Source of the DNA: Bradyrhizobium nivariense
GTDB taxonomy: Bacteria; Pseudomonadota; Alphaproteobacteria; Rhizobiales; Xanthobacteraceae
Reading direction: 5' to 3'
Length of the DNA stretch: 64,000 bases
NCBI RefSeq assembly: GCF_029846715.1
Contig: NZ_JARVWW010000015.1
Location: forward strand, 1 to 64,000
The position numbers were made by a program, and so were the translations under genes. Positions 10,118-18,893 of the stretch are shown here, piece by piece (positions within the stretch are counted from its first letter, which is position 1; each line of letters opens with the position of its first letter). Under the pieces are notes generated by a model. It ran no database searches. It had not been told where the DNA came from and saw only the letters and a list, made by a program, of their open reading frames with translations.

Positions 10118-10231
10118 GAGGCAGCGTAGGTCAAAACCCGCAGACCGCAGCATGGCCGCACCGCATCCGGCGACTAGGTCAAGCTCCCGCAAGGCCGTAT
10201 AACCCCGCACGAGAACCACGCGAGGATAAAC

Positions 10232-11380
10232 ATGTCTGAAGCTCAAATCACGGACTGGCTGGCGACGCAGCGGCAGGCGATGATCGATCTGCTGCGCGAT
10301 GTCGTGAACATCGATTCCGGATCCTATGACAAGGAAGGCGTCGATGCGGTCGGGGCGCGGTTCGAGCGGCATTTTGCCGAGCACGGCATTCCGTTCCGGC
10401 GCGAAAACCACGCCACATTCGGCGATGCGATCCATGCCGACGTCGCGAAGCCCGGCAGCAACGAGAAGCCGGTGCTGTTGATGGGACATCGCGACACCGT
10501 GTTCGGCAAGGGCGAGGCCGGGCGGCGTCCGTTCACGATTCAAGACAAGCGCGCCTATGGGCCCGGCGTTGCCGACATGAAGTCCGGCGTCGTCATGAAC
10601 ATATTCGTGGCAACCGCCTTCCACAAATTCGGCGGCAGCCCGCACCCGATCAAGGTGCTGATCACCTCGGACGAAGAGATCGGCTCGCCCTCCTCGCGGC
10701 CGGTGATCGAGCGCGAAGGACGCGCCGCGCGCGCCGTGTTCAATTCCGAGCCGGGCCGCCCGACCGGCAATATCGTCACCGGCCGCAAGGGCGGCATCTT
10801 CATGCATGTCGCCATCACCGGCAAAGCCGCGCATTCCGGCGCCAATTTCGCCGCCGGCGTCAGCGCCATCGGCGAGCTCGCGCACAAGATCGTGCATATC
10901 CACGCGCTGACCGATCTGGACAAGGGCATCACGCTCAATGTCGGCCTCGTCTCGGGCGGGCAGTCCGTCAACACGACGGCGCCTTACGCAGAAGGGCAGA
11001 TCGACATGCGCTACGTCGATCCGGCGGATCGCGCGAGGGTGATGGCCGCGATCGAGACAATCATCGCGACACCTTACGTGCCGGGCACGAGTGCGACGCT
11101 GACGGTCAAAGGCGAGTTCGTCCCGGTGGTGCAGAGCGCGGATTCGAAGGCGCTTTTCGAAAATTATCAAGCCGCCGCAAAGCAGGCCGGCCTCACCACG
11201 CTCCAAGGCGAGTTCTCCGGCGGCTGCGCCGATTCCGGCTTCACCGCCGCGGTCGGAACGCCGACCATCTGCGGCCTCGGACCCGTCGGCGGCCTCGCGC
11301 ACACGCCGGAGGAATATCTCGAGCTCGACAGCATCGTGCCGCGCGCGCAGGCACTGGCGCTGGCGATTTTGCGGGGGTGA
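10232..11380 (+). CDS. M20 family metallopeptidase (glutamate carboxypeptidase-like)
   Basis: Predicted dizinc amidohydrolase of the carboxypeptidase G2 group, 382 residues. Metal and catalytic motifs appear in order: GHRDTVF (metal His, catalytic Asp), GPGVADMKSG (bridging Asp), SDEEIGS (catalytic Glu, metal Glu), FNSEPGR (metal acid) and GLAHTPEEY (metal His). A dimerisation lid lies between about residues 190 and 300. There is no signal peptide, so it is probably cytosolic. It stands alone between two repeat clusters. The substrate (folyl-glutamate, another acyl-amino acid or a dipeptide) cannot be read from the sequence. Confidence 0.88.
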   Translation: MSEAQITDWLATQRQAMIDLLRDVVNIDSGSYDKEGVDAVGARFERHFAEHGIPFRRENHATFGDAIHADVAKPGSNEKPVLLMGHRDTVFGKGEAGRRPFTIQDKRAYGPGVADMKSGVVMNIFVATAFHKFGGSPHPIKVLITSDEEIGSPSSRPVIEREGRAARAVFNSEPGRPTGNIVTGRKGGIFMHVAITGKAAHSGANFAAGVSAIGELAHKIVHIHALTDLDKGITLNVGLVSGGQSVNTTAPYAEGQIDMRYVDPADRARVMAAIETIIATPYVPGTSATLTVKGEFVPVVQSADSKALFENYQAAAKQAGLTTLQGEFSGGCADSGFTAAVGTPTICGLGPVGGLAHTPEEYLELDSIVPRAQALALAILRG

Positions 11381-11393
11381 ATTCGTGGACGTC

Positions 11394-11503
11394 GTAGGGT
11401 GGGTTAGCCTCGCGGATGCGCAAAGCGCAATCCGCTAGGCGTAACCCACCTCTTCTCGCGCGGCGACAAAGGTGGTGGGTTACGCTTCGCTAACCCACCC
11501 TAC
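11394..11503. repeat. Inverted repeat with GTAGGGTGGGTTA arms
   Basis: Long hairpin: GTAGGGTGGGTTAGC at the left is mirrored by GCTAACCCACCCTAC at the right, with further internal GTAACCCACC / GGTGGGTTAC pairing. It lies between convergent genes and may act as a bidirectional terminator. A shorter relative occurs at 26412. Confidence 0.75.
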
Positions 11504-11511
11504 AAATCTTT

Positions 11512-11670
11512 TCACGAATAGCTCGGCGCATCCGGCTTGCGGAAGATGCGGATGGGGTCGCCCGGCACGATCGGCTGGCCGCTGAACATCGCATAGGCGT
11601 AGAGCGCGAGATAGGCGATCGCGAGCGCGCCGACCGCATAGAAGGCCCAGGTCACGACGCGTTTCATCAT
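11512..11670 (-). CDS. Small single-span membrane protein, 52 residues
   Basis: The open frame from ATG 11670 encodes 52 residues: a basic start MMKRVVTW, a hydrophobic helix (about residues 7-29, AFYAVGALAIAYLALYAYAMF) and a short polar tail with RIFRKPDAP. Base composition is like that of the neighbouring genes. I do not recognise a family. It lies 92 bases downstream of the flavin reductase of the ssu operon and could be its last gene, or independent. The call rests on the clean start, helix and codon use. Confidence 0.5.
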   Translation of the reverse strand: MMKRVVTWAFYAVGALAIAYLALYAYAMFSGQPIVPGDPIRIFRKPDAPSYS

Positions 11671-11762
11671 TGCGCTCCAATGCCGTCCCGGCGGGAGGCC
11701 GAGGTGCTTCTAGAGCGATGGAAGCGAAAAGGCCAGCCTGCACGGCCTGTGGCCGGCGGCGA

Positions 11763-12344
11763 TCAAATGCCGCGCCGGACGTGCGTGGGAACGCTGACGT
11801 CCGCAAGCCTGGCCGCGTCTTCGTCCTGGTCGACCGCCACGTACTGGCCGTGCCAATAGGCCAGCGCGGCGTTGCGGGTCGAATTCCTGATGTCCCTGAC
11901 ACGGCCGATGACGATGCCGTGCGAATGGCGCTCGACGATCTCCTCGACCTCGCAATCGACGGCGGACAATGCGCCAACCAGCAGCGGAACACCCGAGATC
12001 GCCGTTACCCATCTGGCACCCGCGAAACGATCGACACCCTTGAGCCCGCCCTTGCCGGCAAAGCGCTCGGCGACGTCGAGCTGATCGGCCGCGAGGATGT
12101 TCACGCCGAAGGCGCCGTGGCGGCGGATCAGCGGGAAGGACGAGGCATCGCGGTTGATGCTGACGATCAGCGTCGGCGGATCGACCGACAGCGAGGCGAC
12201 GGAGGTCACCGTCATGCCGGTGATGTCCTTGCCCCGTCCGGCGGTGATGACGCTGACGCCGCCGGTGAGGTGGCGCATGGCGCCGCGGAAATCGGCGGAG
12301 GAGACGGCAATTTCGGTCATGAGATCGCGAGGCACTACATTCAT
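11763..12344 (-). CDS. Flavin reductase family protein (likely FMNH2 supplier for SsuD)
   Basis: NAD(P)H:flavin oxidoreductase of the Flavin_Reduct/RutF-HpaC fold, 193 residues. Typical segments are FRGAMRHLTGGVSVITA, TGMTVTSVASLSVDPPTLIVSINRDASS (flavin phosphate binding region) and GAFGVNILAADQ. It is the last enzyme gene of the sulfonate operon, 32 bases after ssuB. The usual ssuE gene (flavodoxin-like reductase) is absent here. I therefore infer that this unrelated reductase feeds reduced FMN to SsuD. Confidence 0.88.
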   Translation of the reverse strand: MNVVPRDLMTEIAVSSADFRGAMRHLTGGVSVITAGRGKDITGMTVTSVASLSVDPPTLIVSINRDASSFPLIRRHGAFGVNILAADQLDVAERFAGKGGLKGVDRFAGARWVTAISGVPLLVGALSAVDCEVEEIVERHSHGIVIGRVRDIRNSTRNAALAYWHGQYVAVDQDEDAARLADVSVPTHVRRGI

Positions 12345-12376
12345 GGCATCGTCCCCAAGCCGGGGTCCCTCTCTAT

Positions 12377-13222
12377 TTAGGTACGATCGTCCGCCGACAA
12401 AAGGTGGCTCAGGATCGAGCCTTCGAGACCCGCGAGCTCGGCCGAGCCGCGTTCGCGGGGCCGGGCCGTGTTAACCACGACGTCATGGGCGATCCGCCCT
12501 TCCTCGATCACCAGCACCCGATCGGCCAGCGCGACCGCCTCGGCGACATCGTGGGTCACCAGGATCGCGGTAAAGCCCTGGTCGCGCCAGACGCGCTCCA
12601 GCAACCGCTGCATCGAGATGCGGGTCAGCGCATCCAGCGCGCCAAGCGGCTCGTCAAAGGCGAGCACACGGGGGCGCGAGACCAGCGCGCGGGCGAGGGC
12701 AACGCGCTGCTTCTGGCCGCCCGATAGCACCGAGGGCCACTGGTCGCGCTTATCGGTCAGCCCGACCTCGGTCAGCGCCTTCTCCGCGCGTGAATGCGCG
12801 TCGGACGAGGCACGATCGCGACCGAGACCGACTTCGACATTGGAGAGAACGCGGGCCCAGGGCAACAGCCGAGGCTCCTGGAACATCACGCGGATATCTA
12901 CGGGCTTCACCGTGTCGCCGAGCGAGATGCTGCCGGCGTCGATCTTCTCCAGGCCGGCGATGAGGCGCAGCAGCGTGCTCTTGCCGCAGCCGCTTTTGCC
13001 CACGATCGCGACGAACTGGCCGGCGGGGATGTGCAAATCGATCCCGCGCAGCACCTCGTTGTCGCCGTAGGATTTGCGTAAAGCCCGGATGCTGAGCGGC
13101 AGGCCGCTGTTATGCGCTTGGCGTTCTTGGCGCTCCTCGCGCAGCACACGGGCCTGCGGCGCGAAATTGGCGCGGGTGGCGAGCTCGGTTTCCGGGAGGG
13201 AAGTACGAAGGGCTGTCTGCAT
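12377..13222 (-). CDS. ssuB: Sulfonate ABC transporter ATP-binding protein SsuB
   Basis: Cytosolic ATPase of the aliphatic sulfonate importer, 281 residues. Walker A is GKSGCGKST, the Q-loop FQEPRLLPW, the signature LSGGQKQR, Walker B VLAFDEPLGALD and the switch His in LVTHDV. An N-terminal extension of about 40 residues precedes the ABC domain, as in many rhizobial SsuB proteins. It starts seven bases after ssuC. The neighbouring SsuD and SsuA genes support sulfonate rather than nitrate or taurine as the substrate class. Confidence 0.92.
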   Translation of the reverse strand: MQTALRTSLPETELATRANFAPQARVLREERQERQAHNSGLPLSIRALRKSYGDNEVLRGIDLHIPAGQFVAIVGKSGCGKSTLLRLIAGLEKIDAGSISLGDTVKPVDIRVMFQEPRLLPWARVLSNVEVGLGRDRASSDAHSRAEKALTEVGLTDKRDQWPSVLSGGQKQRVALARALVSRPRVLAFDEPLGALDALTRISMQRLLERVWRDQGFTAILVTHDVAEAVALADRVLVIEEGRIAHDVVVNTARPRERGSAELAGLEGSILSHLLSADDRT

Positions 13223-13229
13223 GTCACTC

Positions 13230-14036
13230 TCAACGTTTCTGGAAAGCGGGGTGCCAGGAGAGCGTCAGGCGCTCCAGCACGCGGGAGGCGCTGTCGGCGA
13301 GCTTGCCGAGCAGCGCGTAAATCAGGATCGAGAGCACCACGACGTCGATCAGCATGAACTCGCGCGCCTGCATCGCCATGTAGCCGAGGCCCGAAGACGC
13401 TGCGATGGTCTCGGCGACGATCAGGGTCAGCCACATGATGCCGAGCGCGAAGCGGATGCCGACGAAGATCGAGGGCAGCGCGCCCGGGAAGATCACCCGG
13501 CGGAACAGCTCGCCATCGGTCATGCCGTAGATGCGGCCCATCTCGATCAGCTGCGGGTCGACGGTGCGGATGCCGTGCAGCGTGTTGAGGTAGATCGGGA
13601 AGAACACGCCGAGTGCCACCAGGAACAGCTTCGCGCTCTCGTCGATGCCGAACCACAGGATGACCAGCGGGATCAGCGCCAGATGCGGCACGTTGCGCAC
13701 CATCTGGAGCGTGGTGTCGGTGAGCTTTGACGACAGCTGCGACAGGCCGTTGGCAAGACCGAACGCGAAGCCGATGCTGCCGCCGATCAGGAAGCCGATC
13801 GAGGCACGCCAGAACGAGACCCAGATGTTGCGAACGAGCTCGCCGGAGAGCAGCAGCTTCCAGCCTGCGAGCAAGACGTCGCTCGGCGCCGGCAGCACCC
13901 GCGTCGGCACGAATCCGGTGACGCTCGCCACCTGCCAGATCGCGATGATGGCGAGCGGCACGACCCACTGAATCAGGCCATCGAGGCGCGGCAGGCGGAA
14001 GCCGCGGGGAAGCGAAACGCTGTCGATCAGGCTCAT
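13230..14036 (-). CDS. ssuC: Sulfonate ABC transporter permease SsuC
   Basis: Inner-membrane permease of the BPD type, 268 residues, with about six transmembrane helices. The cytosolic EAA-like loop is MGRIYGMTDGELFRRVIFPGALPSI, which docks on SsuB. Its ATG overlaps the ssuD stop by four bases (ATGA), so the two are translationally coupled. Confidence 0.92.
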   Translation of the reverse strand: MSLIDSVSLPRGFRLPRLDGLIQWVVPLAIIAIWQVASVTGFVPTRVLPAPSDVLLAGWKLLLSGELVRNIWVSFWRASIGFLIGGSIGFAFGLANGLSQLSSKLTDTTLQMVRNVPHLALIPLVILWFGIDESAKLFLVALGVFFPIYLNTLHGIRTVDPQLIEMGRIYGMTDGELFRRVIFPGALPSIFVGIRFALGIMWLTLIVAETIAASSGLGYMAMQAREFMLIDVVVLSILIYALLGKLADSASRVLERLTLSWHPAFQKR

Positions 14037-15211
14037 GACTGCGACACCTTATGCTGCGGACGGAAGTCGCTGCCGACGGTTTCACCAAAGGGACCGCCGT
14101 TGAAATGAAGCTTGGTCACGTTGCTGGGCTGCTCCAGCGAGAGCAGCGGGAACACCAGCTCGGCGAAGCGATAGGCTTCCTCCAGATGCGGGTAGCCCGA
14201 CATGATGAAGGTATCGATGCCGATGTCCTGATACTCCTTGATACGGGCCGCAACGGTCTGAGCGTCGCCGACCAGTGCCGTGCCGGCGCCGCCACGCACG
14301 AGGCCGACACCGGCCCACAGGTTCGGGGCGATCTCGAGCTTGTCACGCTTGCCGCCATGCAGCTGCGCCATGCGCTGCTGGCCAACCGAATCCATCCGCG
14401 CAAAATTCTTCTGCGCGGTGGCGATGGTCTCGTCGCTGACATGCTTGATCAGCTCGTTGGCAGCCTGCCAGGCCGCTTCATTGGTCTCGCGGACAATCAC
14501 GTGGAGCCGGATGCCGAAGGACAATTTTCGGCCACGTGCTGCTGCGACCTCCCTCACCTTCGCGATCTTCTCCGCGACCAGCGCCGGCGGCTCGCCCCAG
14601 GTGAGGTATTTGTCGACGGTGTCGACAGCGACGTCGATGCCGGCATCCGACGAGCCGCCGAAATAAAGCGGCGGACGCGGCGCCTGCACCGGCGGGAACA
14701 GCAGCTTGCCACCCTCGACATGAATGTGCTTGCCCTCGACATTGACGGTCTTGCCCGCGAGCAGGTCGCCATAGACGTTGAGGAACTCGCGGGTGACCTC
14801 GTAGCGCTCGTCATGGGCGAGGAAGATACCGTCGCCCTTGTTCTCGACGGGATCGCCGCCAGTGACGACGTTGACAAGAAGCCGGCCGTTGCTGATGCGG
14901 TCGAGCGTCGCCGTCATGCGCGCGGCCACGCTCGGCGATTGCAGGCCGGGGCGAACAGCCACCAGATAGCGCAGCCGCTCGGTGAACGGCGCGACCGAGG
15001 AGGCGACGACCCAGGAATCCTCGCAAGATCGCCCGGTAGGCAGCAGCACGCCGAAATAGCCGAGCTGGTCGGCGGCCTGCGCGATCTGGCGCAAATAGTT
15101 GAAGTTGACCTCGCGGCCGCCGATGCCGGTGCCGAGATAGCGGCCGTCGCCATGGGTCGGCAGGAACCAGAGGATGTTGGCGTTCGATTGCTTGCTCATG
15201 TGCCTGCTCAT
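14033..15211 (-). CDS. ssuD: FMNH2-dependent alkanesulfonate monooxygenase SsuD
   Basis: Cleaves alkanesulfonates to aldehyde and sulfite with O2 and reduced FMN. The 392-residue product has the luciferase-like TIM barrel. SsuD landmarks are LWFLPTHGDGRYLGT at the N-terminus, the GRSCEDSWVVAS segment with the active-site Cys region, RLLVNVVTGGDP, YFGGSSDAG and SGYPHLEEAYRFAELVFPLL near the end. It overlaps the upstream ssuA by four bases and ssuC by four. An internal ATG five codons downstream is an alternative start. Confidence 0.95.
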   Translation of the reverse strand: MSRHMSKQSNANILWFLPTHGDGRYLGTGIGGREVNFNYLRQIAQAADQLGYFGVLLPTGRSCEDSWVVASSVAPFTERLRYLVAVRPGLQSPSVAARMTATLDRISNGRLLVNVVTGGDPVENKGDGIFLAHDERYEVTREFLNVYGDLLAGKTVNVEGKHIHVEGGKLLFPPVQAPRPPLYFGGSSDAGIDVAVDTVDKYLTWGEPPALVAEKIAKVREVAAARGRKLSFGIRLHVIVRETNEAAWQAANELIKHVSDETIATAQKNFARMDSVGQQRMAQLHGGKRDKLEIAPNLWAGVGLVRGGAGTALVGDAQTVAARIKEYQDIGIDTFIMSGYPHLEEAYRFAELVFPLLSLEQPSNVTKLHFNGGPFGETVGSDFRPQHKVSQS

Positions 15212-16161
15212 GATCCTGGCCTCCGTGCCACGTCGGAAATCTTGATGGATTTGGGGATCAGGTTGAGCGCGAGGAACGCGTCCGCAACCTGCTGCTGGTC
15301 GGCGATGACGGCATCAGTCAGCGGCTTGATGCCGTAGGCCTGCCGCTTCAGCGCGACCTCGACCACCGGGACCGACAGGCCGATCGCCGGCGCCAGCTGC
15401 TCGGCGACCGCATGGATGTCGCCCTTGGCCCAATCGTCGACTGCGCTCAGCTCAGTGAGCACGGCGTCGACAATCTTCGGATTGGCTTCGAGGAATTTCT
15501 TCGAGGCGAAATAGAACTGGTAATTCGCGACGATGCCGGTGCCGTCGGCGAGCGTGCGCGCACTGGTGGCCGCTTCCGCCGCGGCCTGGAACGGATCCCA
15601 GATCACCCAGGCATCGACCGCGCCGCGCTCGAAGGCGGCACGCGCATCGGCCGGAGCGAGGAACACAGGCTCGATCTCGGAGTATTTGACGCCGGCCTTC
15701 TCCAGCGCCTTGACCAGGAGATAGTGAACGTTGGATCCCTTGTTCAGCGCGACCTTCTTGCCTTTGAGGTCGGCGACCGATTTCAGCGGACTGTCCTTCG
15801 GCACCAGGATCGCCTCGCCCTTCGGCGCCGGCGGCTCATAGGCGACATACTGGATCGGCGCACCCGCGGCCTGCGCGAAGATCGGCGGGGCTTCGCCGGT
15901 GTTGCCGAAATCGATCGCGCCGACATTGAGCGCCTCGAGCAGCGGCGGGCCGGAGGGGAATTCGGTCCACACCACCTTGTAGCCGTCCGCGGCAAGCTTC
16001 GGCTCCAGCGTGCCCTTGCTCTTGAGCAGCACCAGCTTGCCGTATTTCTGGTAGCCGATGCGGACCACCTTGTCCTGACCGTAGGAGGTGCCGACCGCGG
16101 CGGCGACGATACCGATCGACAGCACGATGGCCGCGATCAGACGCTGGATGATACGCCTCAT
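15208..16161 (-). CDS. ssuA: Sulfonate ABC transporter substrate-binding protein SsuA
   Basis: Periplasmic binding protein of 317 residues. A Sec signal peptide (MRRIIQRLIAAIVLSIGIVAAAVG, cut near SYGQ) precedes the mature protein VVRIGYQKYGKLVLLKSKGTLE, typical of SsuA. Ligand-pocket motifs FPSGPPLLEALNVGAIDFG and ALNKGSNVHYLLVKALEKAG are present. I chose ATG 16161 because it gives a proper signal peptide; the open frame further upstream is a shadow of the neighbouring gene. It is coupled to ssuD and is the second of two binding proteins in this operon. Confidence 0.93.
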   Translation of the reverse strand: MRRIIQRLIAAIVLSIGIVAAAVGTSYGQDKVVRIGYQKYGKLVLLKSKGTLEPKLAADGYKVVWTEFPSGPPLLEALNVGAIDFGNTGEAPPIFAQAAGAPIQYVAYEPPAPKGEAILVPKDSPLKSVADLKGKKVALNKGSNVHYLLVKALEKAGVKYSEIEPVFLAPADARAAFERGAVDAWVIWDPFQAAAEAATSARTLADGTGIVANYQFYFASKKFLEANPKIVDAVLTELSAVDDWAKGDIHAVAEQLAPAIGLSVPVVEVALKRQAYGIKPLTDAVIADQQQVADAFLALNLIPKSIKISDVARRPGS

Positions 16162-16199
16162 GTTCAAACCCTTTTGGATGGGAAGGCTGGTGGGCACGA

Positions 16200-17150
16200 T
16201 CAGGCTGCCGGGTTGCGCCAGACGATGTCGCGGATCACGATCGGCTTCGGGATCAGGCCGAGCTTGTGGAAGCGGTCGGCGACGCCCTGCTGGGTTGCGA
16301 CGATGTCGTCGGTGACGGGGCCGACCACGAAGGACGAGCGGTTGGCCGCAATGGTCTGGATGTCGAGCGGAATGCCGGTGACTGCGGCCAGCGATTTCGC
16401 GACCTCGTCGCGATGCTGTTCGGCCCATTTTGCGGTCGCGCTGGTGACGTCGACGATCTGTTGCAGGATGGCGCCGTGGTTCTTGGCGAAATCGCGGTTG
16501 GCGATGTAGAAGGAATTGGTCTTGGTGACCTCGCGGGCATTGATCAGGATGCGGCTGTTCTGCTTGGTCTCGCCGATCGCAAAGTACGGATCCCAGATCG
16601 CCCAGGCCTCGATGCTGCCATTGGCAAACGCCGGGCCGGCGTCCGGCGGTGTCAGATAGACCGGGATGATGTCGGCATAGGTCAGGCCCGCCTTCTCCAG
16701 CGTCTGCACCACGATGTTGTGCGCGCTGGAGCCCTTGGTGAAACCGACCCGCTTGCCCTTTAATTCAGCGATGACGCGGATCGGCGAATCCTTCGGCACC
16801 AGGATGCCCTGGCCGTTGGTGATGGGCTGGCCGGCGGCATAGACGATCGCAGCACCCGCGGCCTGCGCGAACACCGGCGGGGAATCGCCGACCGCGCCGT
16901 AATCGACGCTGCCGACATTCATCGCCTCCATCATCGGCGGCCCCGAGGAGAACTCGACCCACTTCACCTCGATGCCTTGCGGGGTGAAATGTTTTTCCAA
17001 CGCCGCCTGCTGGCGCGTGATAACCAGCACGCCGTTCTTCTGATAGCCGATACGAATTTCCTTCACCGCGCCTTGCGCATTTGCGCGCGAAGCGAACGCA
17101 GCCGCGGCCGCAGTTCCGGCGGAAAGTTTCAGAAAGTCCCGACGCAGCAT
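16200..17150 (-). CDS. Second SsuA-type aliphatic sulfonate binding protein with Tat-like signal
   Basis: Binding protein of 316 residues, paralogous to the SsuA downstream (shared IRIGYQKNG, FSSGPPMMEAMNVGSVDYG, FTKGSSAHNIVVQTLEKAG). The N-terminus MLRRDFLKLSAGTAAAAAF matches the twin-arginine motif RRxFLK, so it may be exported folded; its sister has a Sec signal. The ATG at 17150 has GGGAG six bases upstream. It is the first gene of the operon, 38 bases before ssuA. Ligand preference probably differs between the two, but which sulfonates is unknown. Confidence 0.88.
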   Translation of the reverse strand: MLRRDFLKLSAGTAAAAAFASRANAQGAVKEIRIGYQKNGVLVITRQQAALEKHFTPQGIEVKWVEFSSGPPMMEAMNVGSVDYGAVGDSPPVFAQAAGAAIVYAAGQPITNGQGILVPKDSPIRVIAELKGKRVGFTKGSSAHNIVVQTLEKAGLTYADIIPVYLTPPDAGPAFANGSIEAWAIWDPYFAIGETKQNSRILINAREVTKTNSFYIANRDFAKNHGAILQQIVDVTSATAKWAEQHRDEVAKSLAAVTGIPLDIQTIAANRSSFVVGPVTDDIVATQQGVADRFHKLGLIPKPIVIRDIVWRNPAA

Positions 17151-17652
17151 TCCACACTCCCGGCCGCGTGCGGCCGTCATCATTCATCGTTCGGGAATGA
17201 TGGTGCGCCTTATCCGAGGTGTCGAGACGCGCGAAAAAATAGCGATGCGCGCACTGCGCTCGGCGCCGCGCGCATGATTAATCTTTCAAGCGGCGGAGCG
17301 AATGCAGGGATATTTTTCCGCACGCGAATGTGAAAAACGCACGCAACCCGGCCGAGATTCAAAAAATCGCGAAAACAACCCCATGCACAGTAGCCGGGGC
17401 GTGCGAAAACAATGGCTTACGTCTTATCCGAAATTGGCTTTGACCCGTCGGGCAAAACAGGAGCAGGATGGCATCATGGCGGACTGGGAGCTGTCGTGGC
17501 GCGGAGCGTCTTCCATCTCCACTGTCATTCCCCGCGAAGGCGGGGAATCCGGTATCCCAGAGACGTCAATGCGTCACACGACCGCCGCGGCGTACTGGAT
17601 CGCCCGCCCCAGTGCGCAATTGCGCACAAGGCGGTCGATGACACCGAAACTG
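17151..17652. other. Intergenic region between the ssu operon and the P450 gene
   Basis: About 500 bases without a supported gene. The left part must hold the promoter of the minus-strand ssu operon, with GGGAG before the start codon. No CysB- or Cbl-type site could be assigned. The right part contains the palindromic repeat at 17523-17610. Short open frames here are proline/arginine-rich and look spurious. Confidence 0.5.
17523..17610. repeat. Intergenic palindromic repeat (GTACTGGAT family)
   Basis: Begins with TGTCATTCCCCGCGAAGG and its mirror CGGGGAAT, and contains CCGCGGCGTACTGGATCGCCCG. The CCGCGG(C/A)GTACTGGAT core recurs in repeats at 41479-41586 and 49741-49843. An adjacent 14-bp perfect palindrome TGCGCAATTGCGCA follows. 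Confidence 0.65.
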
Positions 17653-18816
17653 CTAAGACCACCTCACCGGTAGATTTTGCAGCCCTCGGAACGCCCAGCC
17701 GCCGATCCGCACCGGCTCGTCGTCGGCGATCTCGAGCCGGCGGCTACGGGCGAACAATGTCGGCAGCGCGACGTCGGCGATCATGGCGCGCGAGGCCCAG
17801 GCGCCGGCGCAGAAATGCGGACCAGCGCCGAACGCGACGCTCTTGGCCGTATCCCGTCTCACATCAAACTCGTCGGCGCGTTCAAAATGCTTCTCGTCGC
17901 GGTTGGCGGAGCCGAACATCAGGAATACACGCTCATCAAGCTCGAAGGACACGTCGCGGATCGACCAGGGCTTTGCGATGCGCCGCGGCGACATGCCGAT
18001 CGGCGAGATCCAGCGGGCATATTCCTCGAAGGCCTGGAGCCAGGTCACCTCGCCCTTGCGCACGAGATCGAGCTGCTCCGGATGGGTCAGCAGCGCCCAC
18101 ACCGTGCCGGCAATCGCCTTGCGCGGCTCGTTCTGGCCGCCGGAGATCGCGAGTTTGACATTTGCGCGCACGCTCTCCATCGACATGCCCGAAGCGAGCA
18201 GCACGCCGAGGATGCTCTGGTCGGGATGCTTGCGCATCACCGGCAGGATGTCGTCGATCGCCGCATCGATGCCCGATGTCGCCGCATGGCAGCGCGCCTC
18301 GACGGCGGTGTCGCCGGTGTAGTTGGCGATGCCTTCGATCATGCCTTGCGACCAGGCATCCATATCGCCAAAGCCGATATTGGTGAGGCCGGTAATCGAC
18401 TTCAGGCATTCGCCGGAGAACGGCAACGCGAAGTCGCGCATGAGGTCGATCCGGCCCGGCTCGATCGCATCGATGATGCGATCGGCATGGGCCTGGAACA
18501 GCGCGGTCCAGTGCGCCTTCACCGTCTTCGGCGACACCGTCGGAAACATCGCACGGCGCTCGATTTGATGCGCCTCGCCGTCCTTTCGCATCATGTTGTG
18601 GCCCATCAGCCGGTTCATCAGTCCGGCCGGCTGGTGTGAGGAGAACACGTCGATCTGCTTCTCGGAGATCGAGATGTCGTCGCGGCTCGTCAGCAGCGTC
18701 GAGCCGAGCTGCGGCACGAAGGCGATCGGCGCCTCTTTCCGCATTGTCGCGAGCACCGGGTAGGGGTCGGCCCAGAATGAGGCCGGGTCGATGTCGATGC
18801 GCGGTGCGGTGCTCAA
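17653..18816 (-). CDS. Cytochrome P450
   Basis: Soluble bacterial P450 of 387 residues. The heme-ligand loop FGAGPHFCAGAWASR places the thiolate at Cys336, and the K-helix ExxR is E265-R268. The I-helix reads ISGGQNEPRKAI (residues 224-235) instead of the usual AGxDT, so the canonical acid-alcohol pair for O2 activation is missing. No ferredoxin or reductase gene is adjacent. A LuxR-type regulator lies 77 bases upstream on the same strand and may control it. The substrate is unknown. Confidence 0.93.
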   Translation of the reverse strand: MSTAPRIDIDPASFWADPYPVLATMRKEAPIAFVPQLGSTLLTSRDDISISEKQIDVFSSHQPAGLMNRLMGHNMMRKDGEAHQIERRAMFPTVSPKTVKAHWTALFQAHADRIIDAIEPGRIDLMRDFALPFSGECLKSITGLTNIGFGDMDAWSQGMIEGIANYTGDTAVEARCHAATSGIDAAIDDILPVMRKHPDQSILGVLLASGMSMESVRANVKLAISGGQNEPRKAIAGTVWALLTHPEQLDLVRKGEVTWLQAFEEYARWISPIGMSPRRIAKPWSIRDVSFELDERVFLMFGSANRDEKHFERADEFDVRRDTAKSVAFGAGPHFCAGAWASRAMIADVALPTLFARSRRLEIADDEPVRIGGWAFRGLQNLPVRWS

Positions 18817-18893
18817 GCTTCGCTCCCTTGCTGGTCGCCGCCAAGGCTAGCGGCTTCAGGAGGCGCCGTCTGTCCCCAGCGATTGGGACAGCC

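Noticed and set aside
17301..17652. Short plus-strand open frames before the P450 gene
   Set aside because: No ribosome sites, spurious Pro/Arg/Ser composition, and overlap with a palindromic repeat.
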